In this document: piece after piece, positions 32,464 to 41,330 of the stretch | Layout: each line of letters begins with the position of its first letter | Position numbering within the stretch: position 1 is the first letter of the stretch | DNA from: Methanobacterium sp. ERen5 | Lineage (GTDB): Archaea; Methanobacteriota; Methanobacteria; Methanobacteriales; Methanobacteriaceae | Direction: 5' to 3' | Length of the DNA: 64,000 nt | NCBI GenBank assembly: GCA_024167805.1 | Contig: CP099988.1 | Location: 808,001-872,000, forward strand | Notes under the pieces: generated by a model | Database searches by the model: none | What the model was told of the DNA's origin: nothing | Seen by the model: only the letters and a program-made list of their open reading frames with translations | Made by a program: the position numbers and the translations under genes

Positions 32464-33168
32464 TTAAGGCCCTCCATCATCATTTTTATCATGTTTTTTG
32501 GTTGATTTAGCCTTTGGATGGTTTCCATCCAACCAATCATCTATTCGTTCTCCATACTTAACATTCTGTTTTTCAACATTAAAATTTTTCTTTTCTTTAT
32601 AAATATTCACAGCTTCCGATGTTATTGCAATTGCAACGAAAGTGATTGCTGCTATCACCATTAAAGAAATAATTATTCCCATTTCTGCATAGATAATGGA
32701 GTAAAAATCTGTTATAGGTGTATTGAAATCAGCAAATCCTCCAAGAAGAACTATCACTCCAACAACTAATATAATGTAACCATAGGATTTTTTGATGTAC
32801 TCCGACTGAATTATGGGATAAAATCCCATGATTATTAGCCCAGCTCCAATGGATCTGAACAGGTTATGATTGGTTGCTGCTTCCAGTTGGTAAAATACTG
32901 ATCCTGGTTTAAGATAAAGTATTGCGAAGATGTATAGTATCTCTACTACCACGATCAAAATCAAGGGAAGTACGTAGACTATTCTAGCTTCGAAATTTTG
33001 GGTTTCCATTTTTTCGAGTGGTTCCTTAAAGAGATGGGACATAACTTGATAAAGAATTGCCCCTAAAACTGCTCCAATAACAGTTCCTCCAATTCCAAGC
33101 ATGGCTGTTGCATATGCAACAATACCTGCAATAATCCCTGCGGTGACCACATCAAGTGCCTTTGACAT
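32464..33168 (-). CDS. Membrane protein coupled to the HTH-PhoU regulator
   Basis: A 234-residue protein with about six hydrophobic helices (VVTAGIIAGIVAYATAML, VLPLILIVVVEILYIFAI, YGYIILVVGVIVLLGG and others) and a charged C-terminal tail of about 50 residues rich in Lys and Asp. Start at ATG 33168 follows GTGAT; the frame is open to 33216. Some elements resemble proteins annotated only as membrane proteins in Methanobacterium. Its stop touches the start of the PhoU regulator, suggesting it senses or transports something linked to phosphate. No specific family recognised. Confidence 0.75.
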   Translation of the reverse strand: MSKALDVVTAGIIAGIVAYATAMLGIGGTVIGAVLGAILYQVMSHLFKEPLEKMETQNFEARIVYVLPLILIVVVEILYIFAILYLKPGSVFYQLEAATNHNLFRSIGAGLIIMGFYPIIQSEYIKKSYGYIILVVGVIVLLGGFADFNTPITDFYSIIYAEMGIIISLMVIAAITFVAIAITSEAVNIYKEKKNFNVEKQNVKYGERIDDWLDGNHPKAKSTKKHDKNDDGGP

Positions 33169-33368
33169 TTTTATCACTGTTATTTCTAATAATTCTTTAA
33201 ATTTAATTCGAGTCAACTATTTAAAAAATATTCTATAAATGTAAACATCAATTCTAAACAGATATGCATCCAGTAACATTCAGTGTTAATCCATTACCAA
33301 ATAAAATCTATTTTTTTGTTTTTAAAAGTTTTTTTTAAACCCATATATCTAAAAAAATTTATTACCTG

Positions 33369-34175
33369 CTACACACCACTATCTAAATTGTAGTTGTATG
33401 AACAGATGCTGTATTCATTTTCATTCAGTTCAACTGCGTAGTTCGCTATTTCTCGTTTGTATCCTGTGAAGGTGTTTATTAAATTAACAAATATTCCTCC
33501 ATCGTCAATGAGAAGTTCGTTGTATGAAGGGTAAGTGTTTCCCCTGAGTTTTCTTGTTGTGGCCGTGCCTGAATTTAGGGTGACCATCTTCTCGATCATC
33601 CACACATTAGGAACATGTTTGTGGCCATTTAATACAAAATCAACTCCAGAATCTATGAATAACCTCAAAAGATCGCCGGAATCTAGCAATATATTTCTTT
33701 CCCTGCCTGTTTGTGGGATGGGTAGTAGATGATGGTGGAATGTGACTATTTTGCACATGTCTTTAGGAACTTTTTCAAGCTCAGATTTTAGCCATGCCAG
33801 CTGATCATAACCTATTTGTCCATCATTAATGTCAGGTTCGGACGAGTCCAACCCTGCAATAACAAATCCTCCAGATTTATCTATATGGATAAATTTACGT
33901 TCCCCAATTTGTTTTTCAAAATGTATGAGTCCCACATTTCTAGCATCATGATTTCCTGGAACAACATGTACCTCAGATATTGAGTTTAATTCATCAACAA
34001 ATTCTGCTGCATCATCATATTCATGAGAATATCCTTCAGTGGTAAGGTCTCCAGATACTATGATCAAATCTGGATTTTCATCAGAAACTTGTCTCAGTAA
34101 ATTATTTTTAAGTTCCATAGAAAAGGTTTTCTCACCAAAATGGATATCAGATATTTGAATAATCTTTTTTTGCAC
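33369..34175 (-). CDS. Calcineurin-like metallophosphoesterase
   Basis: A 268-residue protein with the ordered metal-ligand motifs ISDIHFGE, VSGDLTTEG, VPGNHDARN, FHHHLLP and LNGHKHVPN, characteristic of the calcineurin-like phosphoesterases (closest in pattern to the cyclic-nucleotide phosphodiesterase-like group). The substrate is not shown. A GTG at 34175 preceded by GGTG is the likely start; the frame is open to 34187. Confidence 0.85.
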   Translation of the reverse strand: MQKKIIQISDIHFGEKTFSMELKNNLLRQVSDENPDLIIVSGDLTTEGYSHEYDDAAEFVDELNSISEVHVVPGNHDARNVGLIHFEKQIGERKFIHIDKSGGFVIAGLDSSEPDINDGQIGYDQLAWLKSELEKVPKDMCKIVTFHHHLLPIPQTGRERNILLDSGDLLRLFIDSGVDFVLNGHKHVPNVWMIEKMVTLNSGTATTRKLRGNTYPSYNELLIDDGGIFVNLINTFTGYKREIANYAVELNENEYSICSYNYNLDSGV

Positions 34176-34255
34176 ATTAAACACCAAAGAGTTATTTTAA
34201 TTTAGCATGTTATATAATGGGGATAATGCTATGGGAAAAAAACATTAAAAATATA

Positions 34256-34326
34256 AGCCTCAGGGGGATTTGAACCCCCGGCCTATGCCTTACCAAGGCA
34301 TCGCTCTACCCCTGAGCCACTGAGGC
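34256..34326 (-). tRNA. tRNA-Thr (anticodon GGT)
   Basis: The minus strand folds as a cloverleaf: acceptor GCCTCAG/CTGAGGC with discriminator T, D arm GCTCAGGGGTAGAGC, anticodon arm ATGCC-TTGGTAA-GGCAT, and T arm GGGGG-TTCAAAT-CCCCC. The anticodon is GGT, for Thr. CCA is not encoded and there is no intron. A TATA-like TTTATACC lies about 25 bases upstream. Confidence 0.95.
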
Positions 34327-34396
34327 ATGTTTATAGGTATAAATAGTTGTATCTTAAAATTTTTACTTGTTACACAAGATAAATATTGAATAAAAG

Positions 34397-34480
34397 TGCA
34401 GGGGATGGGATTCGAACCCACGTAGGCCTACGCCAGAGGATCTTAAGTCCACCCCCTTTGGCCAGCTCGGGCACCCCTGC
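34397..34480 (-). tRNA. tRNA-Leu (anticodon TAA)
   Basis: The minus strand gives an 84-base class II tRNA: acceptor GCAGGGG/CCCCTGC with discriminator A, anticodon loop CTTAAGA (anticodon TAA, Leu), a long variable arm, and T arm GTGGG-TTCGAAT-CCCAT. The anticodon stem GTGGA/TCCTC has a T-T mismatch at its second pair. CCA is not encoded; no intron. A TATA-like TTAATATAGG lies about 25 bases upstream. Confidence 0.95.
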
Positions 34481-34699
34481 ATACAATCGAAGTTAGTTTA
34501 CATCCTATATTAAGTTAACGGTTTTTTGTGGTTGTCATGTTCCTTGATCCTACAGAACTTAATAACCAAGGATGGAAAATCCCCTATTGTTTAACAGATA
34601 ATCATCCAAAACTATTTTATTCCCTAATTATTCGATACAAATCTATATAAGAACTTTGTCTAATATAATACATCAAAAATTGTAGGGTGGTATACAACG

Positions 34700-34876
34700 A
34701 TGGAAGTCCAGTCAGAATATTGTGGATACTGTGGATCCTGTGTGACTGTGTGTCCAGAAGGAATAATTGAACTCGCTGAAAACGGGTTGAAAGTTGAGAT
34801 AGGATGCACAGACTGTGGTAACTGCGTTTATGTATGTCCGATGGGAGCATTGATTGTGGAGAAAGATGATGACTAA
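34700..34876 (+). CDS. Small 2[4Fe-4S] ferredoxin coupled to geranylgeranyl reductase
   Basis: A 58-residue ferredoxin, too short for many gene finders, with YCGYCGSCVTVCPEG and GCTDCGNCVYVCPMG as its two cluster motifs. A TATA box lies at 34643-34651 and a GGGTGG ribosome binding site at 34684-34690. The end overlaps the start of the reductase gene by 8 bases. It is most likely the electron donor for that flavoprotein. Confidence 0.92.
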   Translation: MEVQSEYCGYCGSCVTVCPEGIIELAENGLKVEIGCTDCGNCVYVCPMGALIVEKDDD

Positions 34877-36026
34877 GCTCAAGTACGATGTTGTTGTGGT
34901 TGGTGCAAGGGTGGGCGGATCAACTTCAGCACTCTTTGCATCAAAATCAGATGTTGATGTTTTAATGCTGGAAAAACGGCAGGAAATAGGAACTCCAGTG
35001 CAGTGTGCAGAGGGAGTCACGTACAACACATTTGAAACCCTCGAAATAAAACCAAACGAGAAGTACATTAGATCCAGAATTAAAGGTGCTAACATTCACG
35101 CACCAGACGGCAGATGCATCAACTATGAAGGAGGTGTTGCAGAAGGTCTTGTCTTGGATCGTAAGGTATTTGACAAAGAATTGGCATCCGAAGCAGCAAA
35201 ATCAGGCTCTGATATCATGGTTAAGACTGCTGTTAAAGACCTGATAATTAAAGATCACAAGGTTTGTGGAGTGATTGCTAAACATCTGGGTGAAACCATC
35301 GAAGTAAAAGCAGATGTTGTGATCGCTGCAGACGGCATTGAATCAAACATGGCAAGAATGGCCGGTCTAAAAACCATCCAATCGCCAAAACAGATCTGTT
35401 CCTGTGCACAGTACGAAATGGTTGGGGTGGATGTAGATCCTAACTACCTGGAATTTTACTTTGGAGAAAATGTTGCACCCAAGGGATATGTATGGATATT
35501 TCCAAAGGGAGACGGTGTAGCCAATGTAGGGGTGGGTATAAGAAGTCCTGATAAAACACCACTCTACTACTTGGATAAATTTGTATCAAAATTAGATGCT
35601 AAACCAGTTGAACTTAACATTGGTGGGGTACCATTGTCAGGGCCAATAGAAAAAACTTATACAGATGGTTTATTGGTTGTAGGAGATGCAGCGGGGCACG
35701 TTGATCCAATTACTGGAGGAGGAATACACCCCACAATAACGTGTGCAAGAATTGCAGGGGAAGTGGCAGCAGAGTCTGTAAAAAATGAGGATAGTTCCTC
35801 AAACTACCTCAAAAACTATGAAAAACTTTGGAAAAAAGAAGTTGGAAAAGGTTTGTCCCAATCTGCTAAGTTCCGTAAAATGGCAGATAAACTCAGTGAC
35901 AAGGATATGAATTTGCTTGCTGAATTTATTGAAAACCAGGACATTGAATCCATATCCAAGATAGCTGCACTGAAATTTGTGGGAAAAAATCCAAATTTAA
36001 TGAAGCTATTAACGGAAATTCTGTAG
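34869..36026 (+). CDS. Geranylgeranyl reductase (archaeal lipid saturation)
   Basis: A 385-residue flavoprotein. FAD-binding N-terminus YDVVVVGARVGGSTSALFA, the QCAEGV segment (TPVQCAEGVTYNTFE) and the second dinucleotide motif GLLVVGDAAGHVDPITGGGI are those of digeranylgeranylglycerophospholipid reductase, which hydrogenates isoprenoid chains of membrane lipids. The ATG at 34869 is 7 bases after GGAG; another ATG 3 bases earlier is possible. The overlapping ferredoxin upstream fits a ferredoxin-dependent reduction. Confidence 0.9.
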   Translation: MTKLKYDVVVVGARVGGSTSALFASKSDVDVLMLEKRQEIGTPVQCAEGVTYNTFETLEIKPNEKYIRSRIKGANIHAPDGRCINYEGGVAEGLVLDRKVFDKELASEAAKSGSDIMVKTAVKDLIIKDHKVCGVIAKHLGETIEVKADVVIAADGIESNMARMAGLKTIQSPKQICSCAQYEMVGVDVDPNYLEFYFGENVAPKGYVWIFPKGDGVANVGVGIRSPDKTPLYYLDKFVSKLDAKPVELNIGGVPLSGPIEKTYTDGLLVVGDAAGHVDPITGGGIHPTITCARIAGEVAAESVKNEDSSSNYLKNYEKLWKKEVGKGLSQSAKFRKMADKLSDKDMNLLAEFIENQDIESISKIAALKFVGKNPNLMKLLTEIL

Positions 36027-36061
36027 ATTAAAATTGTTAAATACATAAATGGAAGGTTAAA

Positions 36062-36117
36062 AGAGTTTTCAATTAATTGGTAAGGTAAAAACGCCAAATT
36101 ATTTATTTGAAAACTCT
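36062..36117 (+). repeat. Long imperfect hairpin after geranylgeranyl reductase
   Basis: AGAGTTTTCAA (36062-36072) and TTGAAAACTCT (36107-36117) are perfect 11-base arms. Inside them AATTGG and CCAAATT can extend the pairing to a long imperfect stem with a 13-base loop. It lies 35 bases after the reductase stop and 60 bases before the HEAT-repeat gene, so it may end the first transcript or form a structured RNA. Confidence 0.65.
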
Positions 36118-36176
36118 CATATTTTAATCATTAACATTATTATGAACTTTCGTGTTAAAGGATGTGAATTTCATAG

Positions 36177-37547
36177 ATGGATTCAATTGAACAAGAATTC
36201 AACCCCGATATTGAATTGATGGAAGAATCAAAAGATGTTGATGGGTTGATCAAAGCTTTAAAAAATGAAGATTATTTAGTTAGGAAAGAAGCTGCAATTT
36301 CACTCAAAAGACTTGGAGATGAAAGGGCAGTGGAAGCATTGATGGATTCAATGAAATACGAAAGTTGGCAGGATGAATATACTGTTCTTATTGCTGTAAG
36401 AGAAAACTCTGCAGAAGCTTTGGGAATAATTGGTGATAGAAAAGCCGTGCCAGCTTTAATAGAAACCCTGCTTGAGGATAGTGATGAAGAAGTTCGTTGG
36501 AAGGCAGCTGCTGCGCTTGGAAGGTTGAATGATGAAAAAGGTGTGGATGCCCTGATCAATGCCTTGAACGATGTTAGTTGGGCTGTAAGAAGGAATGCCA
36601 CCATAGCACTGGGAGATATTGGAAATGAAAAAGGTTATGAACCTCTTTTAAATTCCCTAAAAGATACTGATTGGCATGTAAGGAAATATGCTGCCATCGC
36701 ACTTGGAAAAATTGGGGACGAAAGGGCAATTAAGCCCCTTGTGAATACCCTCAAAGATACTGATAGTGATGTTAGATGGAAATCTGTTATTGCCCTAGGG
36801 AAAATTGGTGAACCCGCAGTTGAAGACCTGTTGAAATCATTTGAAGATGATGATTGGCAACTCCGATCCCAGATTGCTGTGGTTCTGGGAAAAATTAAAG
36901 ATAAAAAAGCTGTGGAACCACTTATAGATTCTCTTTATAACTCAAGATATAAAAACCAGAACAAGTATGTTCGAGGCCGTATAATCGAAGCTTTAGGGAA
37001 TATTGGTGATGAAAGAGCCGTAGATGCTCTCATAAATGCCCTTGATGATCAGTACATATACGTCAGAATTAAAGCTGAAGAAGCCCTTGGAAAAATTCAG
37101 GCCCTTGGAAAAGGTTCTTGGCTCGTTTATTTTGAAAATGGTGAGATTTCATTCGAATATCCTAATAAATGGGAGATAATTGAGACTACTGATGATAAAA
37201 AAGTTATTATTGGTGGTGTTGCCAACAACTCCATACATTTCTCCATTAACAGGAACGAAGATGCTGAAGACATAAGTGCAGAGGAATTTGCAGAAATTCT
37301 TAAGAATGTGTTCATGATGCAAAATAGCAGTATCACATCTGAGTTGGGTTTCATTTCTAGGAGCATGGAAACCTATATACTGGTGGGTGAAAATCCCCAT
37401 GGATCATCAGTAACCAAGATAATGATAGTTGCCTATAAAAAGAAGGACATGTTGTACTACTTGTGGTTTGCTGGTGAACCCGACAACTTCGAATTATTTA
37501 ACGATGATATAGATCTCATAGTAGATAGTTTCAAAATTCATACCTAA
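36177..37547 (+). CDS. HEAT-repeat (PBS-lyase type) protein with extra C-terminal domain
   Basis: A 456-residue soluble protein. Residues about 30-310 contain eight or nine HEAT-like repeats of about 31 residues with the recurring pattern VRxxAAxALGxIGDERAVxPL (for example VRKYAAIALGKIGDERAIKP). Residues about 318-456 form a separate alpha/beta domain starting GSWLVYFENGEISFEYPNKW, reminiscent of the PsbP/DcrB-like fold seen in stress proteins. HEAT repeats bind other proteins; no enzyme residues are evident. It has its own GGATGTGA ribosome binding site. Confidence 0.82.
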   Translation: MDSIEQEFNPDIELMEESKDVDGLIKALKNEDYLVRKEAAISLKRLGDERAVEALMDSMKYESWQDEYTVLIAVRENSAEALGIIGDRKAVPALIETLLEDSDEEVRWKAAAALGRLNDEKGVDALINALNDVSWAVRRNATIALGDIGNEKGYEPLLNSLKDTDWHVRKYAAIALGKIGDERAIKPLVNTLKDTDSDVRWKSVIALGKIGEPAVEDLLKSFEDDDWQLRSQIAVVLGKIKDKKAVEPLIDSLYNSRYKNQNKYVRGRIIEALGNIGDERAVDALINALDDQYIYVRIKAEEALGKIQALGKGSWLVYFENGEISFEYPNKWEIIETTDDKKVIIGGVANNSIHFSINRNEDAEDISAEEFAEILKNVFMMQNSSITSELGFISRSMETYILVGENPHGSSVTKIMIVAYKKKDMLYYLWFAGEPDNFELFNDDIDLIVDSFKIHT

Positions 37548-37612
37548 AAAAATAAATTTTTTCATTCTAAGCTTATGAACATGGATTGAAGACTTTAGTG
37601 GGTTGATAACTT

Positions 37613-38188
37613 ATGAACAAAAGAAATGATCTCGTGATAATTTCAATTCATAAAACTAACAAGCTATACTTCGCAGCAGCATTTTCTCAAAAGGGAAAGA
37701 TCGTAAGGATAGCACTCCCAAAAACCAATCTTGAAGATTTGATAACTGAAATATCAAATTACCATCCTAAATTCATAATAAACAATATGCACGAAAAAAT
37801 TGTTGCAATTATAGCTGAAATATACCATGGAAACAAGTCAAACTTCGACATTGAACTCCTTGAAATGGATATTCCCAATAAATCCTCCCATGTAACTTCT
37901 ACTCTGAAAACTAATTTTGAAAGGGATGTTATTTTAGAAGTTGCTTCAATCCCACAGGGTCATGTGAGAACCTACAAAGAAATTGCCACATCAGTAAAAA
38001 CTCAAGGTTACAGAGCTGTAGGAACTGCTATAGGCAAAAATCCATTCCCAATAGTTGTTCCCTGCCACAGAGTTATTAGGTCTGATGGTAAAATTGGTGG
38101 TTTTAGGGGAGGAAAACAAATGAAAATTGAAATGCTTATTAATGAAGGGTTCAAAATAAAATCAGATAAAATATTGCTCGAAAAATAA
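37613..38188 (+). CDS. ogt: Methylated-DNA--protein-cysteine methyltransferase
   Basis: A 191-residue protein. The C-terminal domain holds the methyl-acceptor motif VVPCHRVIRSDGKIGGFRGG (Cys in PCHR near residue 147) and the winged-helix region GHVRTYKEIATSVKTQGYRA. It repairs O6-alkylguanine by transferring the alkyl group to its own cysteine. N-terminal half is less conserved but of normal size. Single gene, convergent with the cdh operon. Confidence 0.92.
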   Translation: MNKRNDLVIISIHKTNKLYFAAAFSQKGKIVRIALPKTNLEDLITEISNYHPKFIINNMHEKIVAIIAEIYHGNKSNFDIELLEMDIPNKSSHVTSTLKTNFERDVILEVASIPQGHVRTYKEIATSVKTQGYRAVGTAIGKNPFPIVVPCHRVIRSDGKIGGFRGGKQMKIEMLINEGFKIKSDKILLEK

Positions 38189-38241
38189 AAAAATAGGGAT
38201 TCAATTTTTTTTAGGTTAAGAAGAAAAATGGAAGATTTTGA

Positions 38242-38712
38242 TCATATCTTCTCTTGATATATTTTCATTGCCTCTTGGATTATGTCTGCAAATGTTGTGT
38301 CGTCCATGAGATCTTCTAGGTCCTCCACAGAGAAAACCTTTAAAACATTGTCTTTACATGCTTCAACACAAGCTGGAAGAATTCTGTCCTCCTTTTCAAG
38401 ACACAATGTACATTTCTGTGTGGATTTCTTTTCGAGATCCATAACCATCATCCCGACTGGACATGAGATCATGCATAGTCTGCAAAGTATACAGGCCTCC
38501 TCATCAACCATTAGCACTCCATCTTCTTCCTTTATTGCATTGGTTGGACATATTCTTGCACATGGAGCTTTATCAGGATGACAGTGCATACAAAAGATAG
38601 GTACGGTGGATGTTTTTTTCACCCTGGAAACTCCGTGTTCTTCCTTACATGCTGTGACACAGTCCTTGCACTCGGTGCACATTCTTGGATCTACTACCAT
38701 CAACGTCTTCAT
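38242..38712 (-). CDS. [4Fe-4S] polyferredoxin at the end of the cdh operon
   Basis: A 156-residue protein with four cysteine motifs (CTECKDCVTACKEEHG, CMHCHPDKAPCARICP, CILCRLCMISCP, CTLCLEKEDRILPACVEACK), of the CooF/HycB type. Its position, 38 bases after cdhE, suggests it carries electrons for the acetyl-CoA decarbonylase/synthase. The C-terminal 35 residues are acidic and helical. Confidence 0.85.
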   Translation of the reverse strand: MKTLMVVDPRMCTECKDCVTACKEEHGVSRVKKTSTVPIFCMHCHPDKAPCARICPTNAIKEEDGVLMVDEEACILCRLCMISCPVGMMVMDLEKKSTQKCTLCLEKEDRILPACVEACKDNVLKVFSVEDLEDLMDDTTFADIIQEAMKIYQEKI

Positions 38713-38750
38713 TGAATCATTCCCATGAAATTTTTAGTTTTTTCATCTTT

Positions 38751-40139
38751 TTACTTGGCTTCTTGTTTTCCTTGTAGTTTGTGGAAGAAATCAGGCATGC
38801 CTGAAGAGTCCCTTGGACCTACCAAAACTTCCCATCCCGAATCATCCTCTATCTCACCACTAATTGGAGCTGCAAGACCCGGTATAATCAGGGTTCTTGT
38901 TTTAACTTTATCTTCTATACCGGAATCTTTAATCAACTCTGCTACAGATGCTCCAGTTAATTGTCCTCCTGCAAGAGAAACATCAACTGCACGTCCCTCT
39001 GTATCCAATACAAGTAAGTAACAGTTGGATTTTCCAGATTTAAGATCTCCTTCCACTGTGTAGTAGGTGAGTGCGAAGTTGGTTGTGAGTGCCACTGGTG
39101 AGTCCTCAGTTAATTCACCAAACTCGTATAGTCCTGCATCAACTGCCTGTGGCTTCCTTGGATCTGTGAAAACACTTTGACGTAATGTTAAAACTGGTAT
39201 AAGTTCCCATATGTTGGTTCCATGAATTATTAGCATATCTGCATATTTATTCATCAAAGTGGCTGATATTGTCGCCTCTTTTATACCGCCCTGTACTTCA
39301 TCATCCTCATACAACCATGTTAAAGCTGGAATTCCCATAATTGGGAATCTGAAGTCCTCATCCTTTTCTTCAATGGCCAGTCTTCTGATCATGACGAAGT
39401 TATCAAGGGTGTCACCGATTCCATCGTTGACATAGGTGCCAGGATCAAGAACTATTTCATGCACACCCTTGGATCGTAGAATATTTGAGATCTCCTTCAT
39501 CTTTTCTAGATCGTTTGGAACAAAAATTGCCAGTGGACAATCATATTCCAGTGCCAGTTCAGCCATTGCATCGAAGTTGTCTTGGGTTGCAGCATAAATT
39601 AGTGGCCTTTCATCACCCACATTTTCAAGAGCAGCTTTCATTGCTGCAGGATCCAATGAACACAGTACCAATGGTAGTTTTGATGATTTTAGCTTTGAAG
39701 CAGTTTCTGCAAATTTATCAGCATTTCCCGAAGAATTTCTCAGGGCAATACCATCTAAAACTAATGTTTCACCGGTACGCTCAAATTCAGATTCTTCGAT
39801 GATTTTTACTCGCTCTGCAAGTGCTTTGTCATCCATATCATCGTTAACATCAATTATGATGGGGGTTGGATTGTAATAAGTGAGTTCATATCTGTAAAGT
39901 ACTTCGTCCCCACCAACTACGATGGTTTTATCCCCTTTTCCTATGGTAATTTCCCTTACAGCAGGTGCAAGCAGATTTTCGAGTTCTTCCAGTTCATGGG
40001 CAGCCAACTGTGTACACAGCTCAAGGTCTGTTTCCTTGTCGGACAGTTTGGTCGCGAAGGCCATACACGAAGCCTCTCCACACTTAGCACAATTTGTTTT
40101 GGGGAGTAACCTGTAAATTTCCATTGCAGTGACTTGCAA
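38751..40139 (-). CDS. cdhE: ACDS complex gamma subunit (corrinoid Fe-S protein large)
   Basis: A 462-residue subunit. The N-terminal [4Fe-4S] site is NCAKCGEASCMAFATKLSD; the central TIM barrel binds the corrinoid and methyl-H4MPT (IIIDVNDDMDDKALAERVKI, LDPGTYVNDGIGDTLDN); the C-terminal domain is present. With CdhD it accepts the methyl group from methyl-H4SPT/H4MPT for acetyl-CoA synthesis. A TTG at 40139 with GGAGGT 8 bases upstream is chosen as start. Confidence 0.94.
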   Translation of the reverse strand: MQVTAMEIYRLLPKTNCAKCGEASCMAFATKLSDKETDLELCTQLAAHELEELENLLAPAVREITIGKGDKTIVVGGDEVLYRYELTYYNPTPIIIDVNDDMDDKALAERVKIIEESEFERTGETLVLDGIALRNSSGNADKFAETASKLKSSKLPLVLCSLDPAAMKAALENVGDERPLIYAATQDNFDAMAELALEYDCPLAIFVPNDLEKMKEISNILRSKGVHEIVLDPGTYVNDGIGDTLDNFVMIRRLAIEEKDEDFRFPIMGIPALTWLYEDDEVQGGIKEATISATLMNKYADMLIIHGTNIWELIPVLTLRQSVFTDPRKPQAVDAGLYEFGELTEDSPVALTTNFALTYYTVEGDLKSGKSNCYLLVLDTEGRAVDVSLAGGQLTGASVAELIKDSGIEDKVKTRTLIIPGLAAPISGEIEDDSGWEVLVGPRDSSGMPDFFHKLQGKQEAK

Positions 40140-40152
40140 TTTTATTACCTCC

Positions 40153-41313
40153 TTATTCTAATTCAGTGATCCAGTTTGTGATATCAGGGACATCTGTAGT
40201 CAGGTAATCCCTAGTGAATGTGTTTCCTATTTCTTTAAGCATTTTTACTGATGACGGATGCAACATCATGAATATGTCAACTCCACACAGCATCATGGTT
40301 AATCCGGTTATTATTTCCCAAATTGGGCCACGATATGCTGTTGGACCCCATTCATCCTTCTTCATCCATGCTTCACGTGAACCCCATGCATTGGTTGTTC
40401 CTGAAGACATTGGCATCTGAAGATCGGTGTCTCCCTTGAGGGCTGCCAACCTTGTTCTGGTTATCACATCAATGGAAAATTCTATTCCGTAACCCAATGC
40501 ACATGTGGTTGGATCCATCACAATGTCGTTTTGTGTAAGACCCTCCTTCATTAGGTACTTGTTCAATGTTTTTTGCATGTTCAAATCAGTTATTGCCCAT
40601 GAAAGAACTGCATGATTGTAATCCACAGCAGCCTTTGCAACCCTTTTATAATCAAGATCAAGGTTTGCTGAAGCAAGTAAACATCTTTCACCCTCTGCAG
40701 CTTGAGCAGCTGCTTCAAGCACTATTGGATCCTTGACAGGATCTCCAGAAGCTCCTATTACAAGGGGAACCTTCACTGCTTGAAGAACTTCTTCAATGTC
40801 TTGAGCTGCCTGACGCGGTGTTTTGTCCATGACCTTCGGACCAGTTCCAATGAGGTGTATGGTGATCATGTTGGCACCGTAATCTTTAACAGCTTTTTTA
40901 GCCCATTCCCCAGGATGTTCCATAACATCATCAAAATGTTCCCTTATTGGTTTTGGAAGTCCTGGCATTGGAATATCAAATACATCGAAGGTTACAACAG
41001 GAGGGTTTGGTTGAGGTTCTTCAAATCTGTAAAGAGCTTTCTGCCCACCTAAGAAGACCGATTTCCTTGATCCTGCCCCTAGTTGAACTTCTGCAACCTC
41101 TCCAGGGTAGTTGTGCACTGGAGGTGCAAATGGTTCCATGGTTGGCAGTATCTCCTTTGCAACTTCAGCCTGCTTTTGAGCCACTTGCTGCACCATTCTT
41201 TGGACGGCCGGCATTATTTGAATCTCCAGCTCATCAAAGTCCATTCTAAAATCATTTATTTCTATGGTGTCTGTATTTTCCAGTAGTTTAAGAAGTTGTG
41301 TCATTTTATCCAT
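40153..41313 (-). CDS. cdhD: ACDS complex delta subunit (corrinoid Fe-S protein small)
   Basis: A 386-residue subunit with the TIM barrel typical of CdhD (PPVVTFDVFDIPMPGLPKPI, NMITIHLIGTGPKVMDKTPR, MDPTTCALGYGIEFSIDVIT). It pairs with CdhE as the methyl carrier. Start at ATG 41313 follows AAGGATGTG; it is 14 bases before cdhE. Confidence 0.94.
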   Translation of the reverse strand: MDKMTQLLKLLENTDTIEINDFRMDFDELEIQIMPAVQRMVQQVAQKQAEVAKEILPTMEPFAPPVHNYPGEVAEVQLGAGSRKSVFLGGQKALYRFEEPQPNPPVVTFDVFDIPMPGLPKPIREHFDDVMEHPGEWAKKAVKDYGANMITIHLIGTGPKVMDKTPRQAAQDIEEVLQAVKVPLVIGASGDPVKDPIVLEAAAQAAEGERCLLASANLDLDYKRVAKAAVDYNHAVLSWAITDLNMQKTLNKYLMKEGLTQNDIVMDPTTCALGYGIEFSIDVITRTRLAALKGDTDLQMPMSSGTTNAWGSREAWMKKDEWGPTAYRGPIWEIITGLTMMLCGVDIFMMLHPSSVKMLKEIGNTFTRDYLTTDVPDITNWITELE

Positions 41314-41330
41314 TGATACACATCCTTAAT

